From the NCBI GenBank assembly GCA_026706505.1, contig JAPOYQ010000807.1:1-17387 (forward strand): 17,387 nt of DNA. The letters run 5' to 3'. The notes under the pieces are model-generated. The model did no database searches, was not told the origin of the DNA, and was given only the letters and a program-made list of their open reading frames with translations. The position numbers and the translations under genes are program-made. The DNA is from Gemmatimonadota bacterium. GTDB lineage: Bacteria > Latescibacterota > UBA2968 > UBA8231. This document shows, piece by piece, positions 6,862-15,390 of the stretch. Positions within the stretch are counted from its first letter, which is position 1. Each line of letters begins with the position of its first letter.

Positions 6862-9723
6862 ATGGACAGGGAAGACTTGACTTTGTCGGAGTTGAACACC
6901 GCCGGATTCGATCAGTTCTTTGCTGAGTTCGGTGGTGTCAAGGGACCACATCGCTGGCAACGAGAGCTTGCTGCCTCGTCCGCATGCGGAAATCGCCTGA
7001 TTCGTATACCGACCGGATTCGGCAAGACGTTGGGTGTGCTCGCAACGTGGGTGTGGCATCGCGTACACCACAAAAACAGCGATTGGCCGCGCCGCCTAGT
7101 GTGGTGCCTGCCGATGCGCGTGCTCGTTGAACAGACGGCAAGTGAAGCGCGCGAAGCACTGCAACGTCTCAACATCCTGTGGGACGGTGCCAGTTCTCAG
7201 GACGGCAAAGTTGGGGTCCACTTGCTGATGGGCGGCGCCGCCGCCGACCACTGGTTTCTCTATCCCGAACGTGACGCGGTTCTGATCGGCACGCAAGATA
7301 TGTTGCTCTCCCGCGCCATGAATCGTGGCTACGCAAGCCCCAGAGCGCGGTGGCCGATGGAGTTCGGTCTACTGAACCAAGATGCCCTCTGGATAATGGA
7401 CGAAGTACAGTTGATGGATACGGGCCTCGCGACCTCGGGGCAACTCCAGGTGTTTCGTGGCGAGGATCAAGACACCGGAAAGATGCTGCGTCCCTGCTTC
7501 ACATGGTGGATGAGCGCGACATTGCAGCGCAGTTGGCTGGAGAAAAGCCCCGACACGGCCGGTCTCATAAGAGGTCTCGCACGAAGTACACATATCATCG
7601 CACCCGCTGATCGATCCGGGCCTCTGTGGAGAGTGTCAAAGAGCCTCAAAGTCGTCAGCTTCTCCAACACCGAGAAACTAGCTCGGGATGTCTCGCATCG
7701 CCACAGAGAAGAACACGGCTGCGGCTCTGAAGGGCCGACGCTGGTCGTGCTCAACACCGTGGACCGCGCCGTCGAAGTTTGGGACAAGCTGCGAAAGGAC
7801 AAGGCGCTCAACAAGACCCAAACCGACATCCGTCTCGCACACAGCCGCTTTCGGCCAGTTGAACGCAACTCCTGGCACGGCGACTTTCTCAACCGCGCGG
7901 CTTGCGGACCGGGGACAAACCGCATCGTTGTCTCCACCCAGGTGATCGAAGCGGGCGTGGACATCTCGGCCCCGCTTTTGGTAACTGAGCTCGCGCCGTG
8001 GCCCGGACTCGTGCAGCGCTTCGGACGGTGCGCGCGGTGGGGCGGCACTGGCCGCGTCATCGTCGCTGACTTCAATCATGACACCGAAAGGAAAGCCGCT
8101 CCATATTCCGTGGACGAACTCGGTGCCGCGCGCGAAGCCTGCAACGCCCTGCCGGATGCAGATGCCGGGCCGTTTTCGCTCGAGTGCTTCGAGCAAGAGA
8201 ATGCGGCATCGCTGCCCGAACTCTACTCGTACGAACCCGTGCACCTGTTGCTGCGCCACGAGTTGGATGAATTGTTCGACACCTCACCCGATTTGTCGGG
8301 TGCAGATATCGACATCAGCCGTTTCATCCGCTCAGGTGACGAACGCGACACACAGGTGTTCTGGGCCGAAATCGACAGCGATGGTCCGTCGTCGAGCATG
8401 AAGCCGATGCGCGATGAACTCTGCAGCGTACCCTTCCTCAAGGTGCAAGACTGGTTGTGCAAACCGAAATCGGAGAGTCTCAATCCCGACGTTCGCGCCT
8501 GGGTCTGGGATTGGCCGAACCGCGAATGGCGCGCCGCCGCCCGCCGCGACATCTATCCGGGACAGACGGTGCTGGTCGAGAGAGGCGTCGGGGGATACCG
8601 CCTCGATTCCGGATGGGATCCCGCATCCAACCGGCCTGTCCCGCCCGCGAATACGGCCGCCGCGATCGAGCACAAGACCTGTCCATGCTGGAGACTAGAC
8701 AAGAAGAACGACGGCTGGCACCCGGGTGAGAAAAGCGTTCGCGTTCTTCCACCGGAAGACCATGCCGACGACTCCGAAGACGACGAATCGCTGAGCGTCC
8801 GCGCTTGGCAAACCATCGGATTTCATGGCCTGCAGGTGGCCGGAGAAGTCGAACGCATCGCGGACGAGATTGGGGCGCCGCAAGTGAAACTATTGCAGTT
8901 GGCAGGAAGATGGCACGACCTGGGCAAGGCTCATCCCGCCTTCCAAAGCTCCATTCGGGCCAGTGATCGCCCCGAACGGGACGATATCGGCAAGGCACCT
9001 GACCACGCTTGGCCGTGCAGCACGAAAAACATGTACCGGATCCACGCTGCGGACCAACGCCCCGGTTTCCGCCACGAATTGGCGAGTACGCTAGGCCTGT
9101 TCGGCGTCCTTCAGCGGCACGAAACGCAGCATCAGGCACTACTCGGACCGTGGAGCGAGTTGTTTGTCGCTATGGAAGATTTCGATACAGGCACTGGTGA
9201 TTCACCGAGTGTTTTTGTTGGCGGCGCGAGCGCCGCCGTGCCCACGGTAATCGAACAGGAAATCCTCGACCTCGATGCCGCCGACTTCGACTTGCTCGCC
9301 TATCTTGTCTGCGCCCATCACGGCAAGGTGCGCATGGCGTGGCACGCGAGCCCTGCCGACCAGAAAGCCGACGACTCCGACCTGCGCGTCCGCGGTGTTC
9401 GCACAGGCGACTCACTGCCGCCGGTGCTGCTGTCCGCGGCCGAAGGCGGTTTCCAGAGTCTGCCGGGCACCGCGCTCGACCTCTCACCGTCGGAAGTGGG
9501 CCTGAGCTCCCGAACTGGCATGAGTTGGACCGAACGCGTCCTCCGACTCGTCGCGCGCTTTGGTCCGTTCACCCTTGCTTGGCTGGAAACCCTGCTGCGC
9601 GCCGCCGACCAGCGCGCCTCCATACGGAAGGCAATGGACCTGCTGTTGCACGGCCAACAGCCCGACGACAGAGCAACAACCCGGACCGCGCTCGATCCCG
9701 CCGCGCAGGAGACACCTCGATGA
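6862..9723 (+). CDS. cas3: CRISPR helicase-nuclease Cas3, type I-G (helicase then HD)
   Basis: 953 residues. It unwinds and degrades target DNA after recruitment by the effector complex. The SF2 helicase is N-terminal: Q-motif region HRWQREL (30-36), Walker A IPTGFGKT (49-56), Walker B with DEVQ (180-183) rather than DEAH/DECH, SAT (218-220), VVSTQVIEAGVDISA, and motif VI QRFGRCARWGG from 385. The HD nuclease is C-terminal: WHDLGKAHPAFQ from 684 (H685, D686), a mid-domain RHELAS, and AHHGK from 818 (H819, H820). This helicase-HD order is characteristic of type I-G and the reverse of most type I Cas3 proteins. The ATG has a poor ribosome site; it opens the cas operon after a 60 bp, locally AT-richer gap that may hold the promoter. 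Its TGA overlaps the csx17 ATG (ATGA). Confidence 0.95.
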   Translation: MDREDLTLSELNTAGFDQFFAEFGGVKGPHRWQRELAASSACGNRLIRIPTGFGKTLGVLATWVWHRVHHKNSDWPRRLVWCLPMRVLVEQTASEAREALQRLNILWDGASSQDGKVGVHLLMGGAAADHWFLYPERDAVLIGTQDMLLSRAMNRGYASPRARWPMEFGLLNQDALWIMDEVQLMDTGLATSGQLQVFRGEDQDTGKMLRPCFTWWMSATLQRSWLEKSPDTAGLIRGLARSTHIIAPADRSGPLWRVSKSLKVVSFSNTEKLARDVSHRHREEHGCGSEGPTLVVLNTVDRAVEVWDKLRKDKALNKTQTDIRLAHSRFRPVERNSWHGDFLNRAACGPGTNRIVVSTQVIEAGVDISAPLLVTELAPWPGLVQRFGRCARWGGTGRVIVADFNHDTERKAAPYSVDELGAAREACNALPDADAGPFSLECFEQENAASLPELYSYEPVHLLLRHELDELFDTSPDLSGADIDISRFIRSGDERDTQVFWAEIDSDGPSSSMKPMRDELCSVPFLKVQDWLCKPKSESLNPDVRAWVWDWPNREWRAAARRDIYPGQTVLVERGVGGYRLDSGWDPASNRPVPPANTAAAIEHKTCPCWRLDKKNDGWHPGEKSVRVLPPEDHADDSEDDESLSVRAWQTIGFHGLQVAGEVERIADEIGAPQVKLLQLAGRWHDLGKAHPAFQSSIRASDRPERDDIGKAPDHAWPCSTKNMYRIHAADQRPGFRHELASTLGLFGVLQRHETQHQALLGPWSELFVAMEDFDTGTGDSPSVFVGGASAAVPTVIEQEILDLDAADFDLLAYLVCAHHGKVRMAWHASPADQKADDSDLRVRGVRTGDSLPPVLLSAAEGGFQSLPGTALDLSPSEVGLSSRTGMSWTERVLRLVARFGPFTLAWLETLLRAADQRASIRKAMDLLLHGQQPDDRATTRTALDPAAQETPR

Positions 9724-12245
9724 TCCATGTCCACCATCTCGACGGCTGCACGGCCGCGCCGCTCGCGCACTACCTCAAGGCATTCGGCATCCTGCGACTG
9801 GTCGCCGAACAGGTTGATGATGACGCCCGCGGATGGTGGGACGCAGACCGCTTCCGGTTGGCGACGCGCTTGAGCCGCGAAGAACTCGAAGCGTTCTTCC
9901 TGTACAATTACCGGCCCACGCCGATTGTCTCACCTTGGAACAAGGGGGCCGGGTTTTTCTTCGAAAGAGATCCGGCCTTGTCCCCGATCGAAGATTCGGA
10001 AACCCATCGATTCGAAGACTTCCGTTCCGGCATCAACGCAAGCCGAATACAAATCAAACACCTCTTAAGTGCAGATAAGAAGGTCCGTGACATCAAGAAC
10101 GAAGCGAAGCAACGAAAACGAGACGAGTCTGATACCGAGAGAGGTCGGCAGGGTTTTGAGGAAGATTATGCGGTACTGATCCGCGACCGAGACAAGGCAA
10201 AGGGCGAGAGAGATCGGATATTGCAATCAGCAGGTCAAGGACTTGGAGCTGCTGAAAAGCAGCTCAAGGCGGCGCAAGGTCTTGTCAAAGATGCTGACGA
10301 ATACAGGGATCTATTAGATAAACGGGATAACGCCGAACGAGTTGGAGCCCGACACCTCCAGACTGTATTCTCCCAACTGAAAAGTTCAAAGAATTATAAG
10401 CGGCGCCTCAATGACGCAGATCGAGAATTCAAGCGGCGCAAGGCCGATCTGGTCCTCCAATGCCGGTTGTATTGGCGCGGCTCATACAGAGAGTGGATGG
10501 ACGCCGCAATGGTATTGGAAGACGATGGAACTCCCAAATTTCCGGCTCTGCTTGGCACAGGTGGCAACGACGGGAATTTTGACTTTACGAACAACTTCAT
10601 GAAACTCCTGAGAGAAGTGTTCGACATCGCGGTCGACCAAGGCGAGCCTCAGCCCGCGGCGCGGGCTTGGATCTCTGGAGCCATTTGGGGGCTGACGGTT
10701 CCGGGCAATTTGTCAGGACAACCTGTCGGTCAATTCTTGCCGGGCACGGCGGGCGGGGCCAACAACAGCAACGGTCCCGATTCCGACAGTATGGTGAATC
10801 CAATAGACTTCATCCTGATGCTCGAAGGCGCTATTGCGTTCACCTCGGGGGTCTCACGCCGATTGGAATCGTCAGAGTCTTCCCGAGCTACTTCCCCATT
10901 CGTCGTCAACTCCTGCGCGGCGGCGTATGCCAGCGCTTCGGCGGACGATGAGAACGCGAGAGGCGAGCAATGGATGCCGCTGTGGTCGCGACCGTCAACC
11001 TATGTGGAATTGCGTCGCCTGCTCTCCGAAGGCCGTGCTCAGGTCGGTGCCAAGACGGCACGTGAGCCGCTTGATTTCGCCCGAGCGGTTGGGGGCTTCG
11101 GCGTCGCACGGGGCATAAAGGCGTTCCAACGATACGGCTATATCGAACGCAACGGACAATCGAATCTGGCCGTCCCTCTGGGCCAGTTCGACGTTGCGGA
11201 CGGGTCGTCCGAACGCTTGGCTTGCATCGACGATCTCGATTTTTGGCTGCGCCGACTACGCCGGGAGACACGAGGTCGCAACGCCTCCACGCGTCTGGCT
11301 GCTGTGGAAAAAGTCTTGACCGAATCGCTTTTTGCCGTAGCCGGAAAATCCCAGGACACCAAACTCTGGCAGCGCGTGCTTGTTCAAATGGCGGAAGTCG
11401 AAGAAACCATGGCCCGGGGTAGCGGTTTCAACGCCCAACCCATACCCCGCCTACGCGCCGAGTGGGTAACCGCCTGTTACGACGGCTCCGCGGAATTCCG
11501 TCTGGCCCTCGCCTTCGCCTTGCAGGCGAGAAGTTTCCGCCGGGAACCGGTCGTACCGGTCGACCCGATACGGCGGCACTGGCTGCCGTTGGATCCCAAA
11601 CAGCGCTCGCGCTTTGCCACCACCGGCACACCCCCAGCAACACAGATCGATGTGCGGCCGGAGGTCGTCATGCATGGCCGCCGAGGTATCGACGATGCCG
11701 TCGCCTTGGTCGAACGCCGCCTCGTAGAAGCTTCTCAATTCGAAGGCCGCCACCTGCCGCTCACGGCGGCGCCCAGCGCAGCAGCCAACGCACTCGATCT
11801 CGCCGCTCTACTTTCGGGCAGTGTGGACCTTGACCGCACCCTGGTTCTGGCGCGCGCCCTCATGGCTCTCGATCGCAAGGCCTGGGCCGACCGGCCCGTC
11901 CCGCTCAAGCTTCCCACTCCCGAACAGTGGCCGGACGACGCTTGGCTTGCGATCCGCCTGTGTACCCTCCCTTGGCCACTCAAAACGCTCTCCGGGTTCG
12001 AGCTCGACATCGGAACCGACCCGGCGCTAATCCGCCGCCTCGCTGCCGGCGACGCCGCCTCCGCCGTCTCCCTCGCCCTGCGGCGTCTGGGTGCAGCGGG
12101 AGTACGCGGCACCATCCATGTCGGCATAGCGCCACCCGACGCCGCCCGGTTGTGGGTCGCCGCCCTTGCCTTCCCCATCACACAAGGTACTGCGCGGTGG
12201 TTCCTCCGCCGTCTCGACCCGAACCTCGAACCCGACAAGGAGTGA
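9720..12245 (+). CDS. csx17: Type I-G effector large subunit Csx17 (Cas8-type) with coiled-coil insertion
   Basis: 841 residues from the ATG at 9720, which overlaps the cas3 stop and has AGGAG 8 nt upstream; the frame is open further 5' but only as a shadow of cas3. The N-terminus carries the family signature: HHLDGCTAAPLAHYLKAFG, then ILRLV. Also typical are YNYRPTPIVSPWNKGAGFFF and, later, LYWRGSYREWMDAAMVLEDD and SQLAVPLG-like segments. Csx17 is the large subunit of the type I-G interference complex, expected to help recognise the PAM and hold the target. Between about residues 116 and 245 lies a highly charged, Lys/Glu/Arg/Asp-rich helical region (RDRDKAKGERDRIL, EKQLKAAQGLVKDAD) likely to form a coiled coil. 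Its DNA is AT-richer than the rest of the gene, and by my recollection it makes the protein longer than usual. The C-terminus is rich in Ala and Arg. Second gene of the operon. Confidence 0.92.
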   Translation: MIHVHHLDGCTAAPLAHYLKAFGILRLVAEQVDDDARGWWDADRFRLATRLSREELEAFFLYNYRPTPIVSPWNKGAGFFFERDPALSPIEDSETHRFEDFRSGINASRIQIKHLLSADKKVRDIKNEAKQRKRDESDTERGRQGFEEDYAVLIRDRDKAKGERDRILQSAGQGLGAAEKQLKAAQGLVKDADEYRDLLDKRDNAERVGARHLQTVFSQLKSSKNYKRRLNDADREFKRRKADLVLQCRLYWRGSYREWMDAAMVLEDDGTPKFPALLGTGGNDGNFDFTNNFMKLLREVFDIAVDQGEPQPAARAWISGAIWGLTVPGNLSGQPVGQFLPGTAGGANNSNGPDSDSMVNPIDFILMLEGAIAFTSGVSRRLESSESSRATSPFVVNSCAAAYASASADDENARGEQWMPLWSRPSTYVELRRLLSEGRAQVGAKTAREPLDFARAVGGFGVARGIKAFQRYGYIERNGQSNLAVPLGQFDVADGSSERLACIDDLDFWLRRLRRETRGRNASTRLAAVEKVLTESLFAVAGKSQDTKLWQRVLVQMAEVEETMARGSGFNAQPIPRLRAEWVTACYDGSAEFRLALAFALQARSFRREPVVPVDPIRRHWLPLDPKQRSRFATTGTPPATQIDVRPEVVMHGRRGIDDAVALVERRLVEASQFEGRHLPLTAAPSAAANALDLAALLSGSVDLDRTLVLARALMALDRKAWADRPVPLKLPTPEQWPDDAWLAIRLCTLPWPLKTLSGFELDIGTDPALIRRLAAGDAASAVSLALRRLGAAGVRGTIHVGIAPPDAARLWVAALAFPITQGTARWFLRRLDPNLEPDKE

Positions 12246-12247
12246 TC

Positions 12248-13246
12248 ATGCCTATCTCACTCAAAAAGTTGAATGACGCCAATCGCCTGCTCTTCAAGAT
12301 TCCGTTGCAACCGCTGCTGGGCAACCGCTTCCAGCCCACTGGCTTCCCCTCTCTCGGCGCGGCGACGTTTCAGACGACCCACGGCGCGAGCCTGCTGGTG
12401 GAGTCGGCGCAGAGTATGGCCAACCGTCTTGAAATGACCGTCTGGGACACCGTAGCGAAAGACGTCAAGCAGGAGTTCTCCGGACTCTCCCACGTGCGCA
12501 TCACCCGCAACGGCGAATTCCTCACGGACACGATTCTGGAATCCCATCGGTTGAACAGTCCCTACTTGCTGGAAGGCGAAGACAAGACGTTCTTCAATAC
12601 GCTCAAGGACGATCTCGGTATCCTGGGGACCGGCCCCATCGATCATCAGAAGCTCGCCAGGGTACTCTTGAAATACGACATCAACTCGCTGTTGCACGGG
12701 ATCTTTCTGGCGAAGAAAGATCTCGCTGGCGGTCGCCTGCGCGTGGCGCGCGCGGTGTCAGCCTTTATTGAAGCCGATCACGTGCAGGTAGCGGCATCCG
12801 GAGGCGTCAAGAACGATCACGTCAACCCGTCGGGCGACACCAGAACCGGGTTCGGCAACGTGCCGTTCGCACGCGACGAATACACCGCCGAGAGCATCAC
12901 TCTGTATGTCAACCTCGACTTGGCCCAGATCCGCGGCTACGGGCTGGGCGCCGCCGTCGAGCGCCTGCTGATCCTCTTGGCACTGTACAAGCTGCGGGCG
13001 CTGACCGACGAAGGAATGCGCTTGCGCACAGCCTGCGACCTGTGCGTCGAGAGCCCGGACATTAAGGCCGCGGCACCCGCGGCATGGCCCCTCCCCTCGC
13101 TTGACAATCTCAAGGAAGACGTAAAGACCGCCATCGCAGCATGCGAGGATAAAATGACCGTCAACAAAGTGATGTTCGAAGGCGAACTCAAGAAGGGCAA
13201 GACCGAGGACGAACCGGCGGCGGAAGCCGGTGGAGGAAAGGAGTAA
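12248..13246 (+). CDS. csb1: Type I-G backbone subunit Csb1 (Cas7)
   Basis: 332 residues; ATG 2 bp after the csx17 stop, with AAGGAG 5 nt upstream; the longer open frame to the left is a csx17 shadow. Csb1 (GSU0053 family) is the Cas7 of type I-G and coats the guide RNA along the spacer. Family-like features are PLQPLLGNRFQPTGFPSLGA (residues 20-39), VESAQSMANRLE (~51-62), SPYLL, VLLKYDINSLLHGIFLAKK, and a central AVSAFIEADHVQVAASGGVK that is followed by the DHVNPSG and FGNVPFARDEYTA region. The last ~25 residues are Lys/Glu/Gly-rich and probably flexible. No truncation or frameshift is seen. It belongs to the tightly packed effector operon. Confidence 0.93.
   Translation: MPISLKKLNDANRLLFKIPLQPLLGNRFQPTGFPSLGAATFQTTHGASLLVESAQSMANRLEMTVWDTVAKDVKQEFSGLSHVRITRNGEFLTDTILESHRLNSPYLLEGEDKTFFNTLKDDLGILGTGPIDHQKLARVLLKYDINSLLHGIFLAKKDLAGGRLRVARAVSAFIEADHVQVAASGGVKNDHVNPSGDTRTGFGNVPFARDEYTAESITLYVNLDLAQIRGYGLGAAVERLLILLALYKLRALTDEGMRLRTACDLCVESPDIKAAAPAAWPLPSLDNLKEDVKTAIAACEDKMTVNKVMFEGELKKGKTEDEPAAEAGGGKE
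13237..13243 (+). promoter_or_regulatory. Ribosome binding site deciding the csb2 start
   Basis: AAAGGAG lies inside the last codons of csb1, 7 nt before GTG 13251. An in-frame ATG exists at 13230 but has no comparable site and would place seven extra residues before the conserved start, so GTG is preferred. Confidence 0.7.
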
Positions 13247-13250
13247 CTTC

Positions 13251-14939
13251 GTGCCTGTATCCCTTGCTTTCCGGTTTCCCGCCGGGCGCTATCACGCCAC
13301 GCCCCACGGCCACCACGTCAACGAAGGTCTGATCGAATGGCCGCCTTCGCCCTGGCGAATCCTGCGCGCTTTGATCTCGGTGGGCTACAACTCGGGCCTC
13401 TGGAACAGCGGCGGCCCTTCGCCTGCCGCGCGAGGCCTAATCGAAAAGCTGTCCGCCGAACCGCCGCGCTACTTTCTTCCCGCCGCAGTCGGCACCCATA
13501 GTCGCCATTACATGCCCATCGGATCGCTCGACAACAAGAGCAAGATCGAAAAGACGAAGCTGGTGTTCGACACCTGGGCACGCATCGAAGACCGCGAGAT
13601 GGTTGCCATTTGGCCCGACACGCGCTTGACGGGTCAGGAGTCATGCATCCTGACCGTGCTGGCGGAGCGGCTAAACTACCTGGGCCGCTCGGAAAGTTGG
13701 GTCCAAGGCCGCGTCATCCCCGACAACGAATCGCTGCCGGAACCCAACTGCTTTCCGAAACGTGATGAATGCAGGCCGGGCCGGGAGCAGGTCGCCCTTC
13801 TTGTGCCCGTGAGCGCATCCGATTTCGCGGCATGGCGGAAGGCTCAGCTTGTGGAAGCGCGGGCTGCCCTGCCACTGCCCGAGGGAAGAAAACCCTCCCG
13901 GACATTACTCAACAATCGAAAGAAGGCCGCTATGCCCTATCCCGCCGACCTGATCGACTGCCTACAGAAAGACACGGCTTGGCTGCGCTCGCACGGTTGG
14001 AACTGGCCACCCGGCAGTCGTCGAGTTCTTTATTGGCGTCCGGCCGAGGCCATCTCAGTCGGTGCACCAAAGGCGAGAACAGCAACCCGGCCCGAACACC
14101 GGGTCCAAGCCATGCTATTGTCCCTCACGAACAGTAGCCGCAATGATCATGCGCTGCCGCCAGTTGCCAGAACGTTATCGCAAGCGGAGTTACTGCATCG
14201 CGCAGTGGTCGGTATCGCATCTCATAAGAGTCGCTTGCCGCCACCCGAAATTACCGGCCGCGACAGGAACCGTCGACCTCTTCGCGGGCCGCATCAACAT
14301 GCCCATATCAACCCTCTCGATCTCGATGACGACGGCCATCTGGATCACATCCTCATCTGGGCACCCGGGGGCCTTGGAGCTCAAGCCCAGGCCGCCGTCC
14401 GCAGCGTGCGGACGACCTTCAACAAAGGCGGCATAGAACCATTACGCCTGGCCTTGGCCGCAATCGGCAGCTTGCCGGATATGGCCCGACTGCCTGGGCA
14501 ATACGGGGGTCACATGTCTCGTCTGAAGGCCAGTGCGCCGATCTGGCAATCCTTAACACCATTCGTTCCTCCGAGGCATGTAAAAGCGCGCGGAAAGAAC
14601 ACACTTGAAGGACAGATACTCGTCGAACTGCGCTCGAGGGGATTCCCCAAACCGGCCGCCGTGCTTCGGCTTGCACCAATTTCCTGGAGTCAAGGTGAAA
14701 CCGACCCAGCGCGCGGACCTGTTGGCACAAAGGGCGAGACATCCTGGAGTCGGTTTCGCCATTTCAAGCTTGCACGCCAACGCGGCCCACAACCTCCGCT
14801 CACATACGGATTTGCCATTAGGCTGGAGTTTGAGCGGCCGGTTAGCGGACCCATCGCAATAGGATACGGCTCGCACTTTGGCTTGGGGCTGTTCGAACAC
14901 TGTGCAAGCTCTCAATCAAGGGACATATCAGCAGTCTGA
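13251..14939 (+). CDS. csb2: Type I-G Cas5-Cas6 fusion Csb2
   Basis: 562 residues from GTG 13251, 4 bp after the csb1 stop. Csb2 (GSU0054 family) combines a Cas5-like N-terminal part, which caps the 5' handle of the guide, with a Cas6-like C-terminal part that cuts the repeat RNA. This explains the lack of a separate cas6 gene. The N-terminus shows FRFPAGRYHATPHGHHVNEG and WPPSPWRILRALI, the usual opening. HLDHILIWAPGGL starts at residue 363. The C-terminal end carries PIAIGYGSHFGLGLF (GYGSHF at 538-543), the Gly-rich loop expected of the Cas6-like domain. Length fits the family and no break is seen. A 144 bp gap follows before cas2, the only sizeable gap between cas genes. Confidence 0.93.
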   Translation: MPVSLAFRFPAGRYHATPHGHHVNEGLIEWPPSPWRILRALISVGYNSGLWNSGGPSPAARGLIEKLSAEPPRYFLPAAVGTHSRHYMPIGSLDNKSKIEKTKLVFDTWARIEDREMVAIWPDTRLTGQESCILTVLAERLNYLGRSESWVQGRVIPDNESLPEPNCFPKRDECRPGREQVALLVPVSASDFAAWRKAQLVEARAALPLPEGRKPSRTLLNNRKKAAMPYPADLIDCLQKDTAWLRSHGWNWPPGSRRVLYWRPAEAISVGAPKARTATRPEHRVQAMLLSLTNSSRNDHALPPVARTLSQAELLHRAVVGIASHKSRLPPPEITGRDRNRRPLRGPHQHAHINPLDLDDDGHLDHILIWAPGGLGAQAQAAVRSVRTTFNKGGIEPLRLALAAIGSLPDMARLPGQYGGHMSRLKASAPIWQSLTPFVPPRHVKARGKNTLEGQILVELRSRGFPKPAAVLRLAPISWSQGETDPARGPVGTKGETSWSRFRHFKLARQRGPQPPLTYGFAIRLEFERPVSGPIAIGYGSHFGLGLFEHCASSQSRDISAV

Positions 14940-15071
14940 CCGGGCCCCGAGGGCTATGGTGGATCTGGAGCACCCGTTCTTCGCGAGTTCGATAACTGGC
15001 GGTTCGTCTGTGCCAAAGCGCCGACGGTACCGCCCGGAGTTTCTACATCAGACACAGTCTGCCGAAGTTAA

Positions 15072-15374
<303 letters not shown>

Positions 15375-15390
15375 CGGAGGCAAAACCATT

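Noticed and set aside
9339..9719. N-terminal extension of the csx17 frame
   Set aside because: It lies wholly inside the HD domain of cas3 and is Arg/Pro-rich. The conserved Csx17 N-terminus starts at the ATG at 9720, which has its own ribosome site.
11927..12247. N-terminal extension of the csb1 frame
   Set aside because: A shadow of the csx17 3' end; ATG 12248 has AAGGAG at good spacing and fits the family start.
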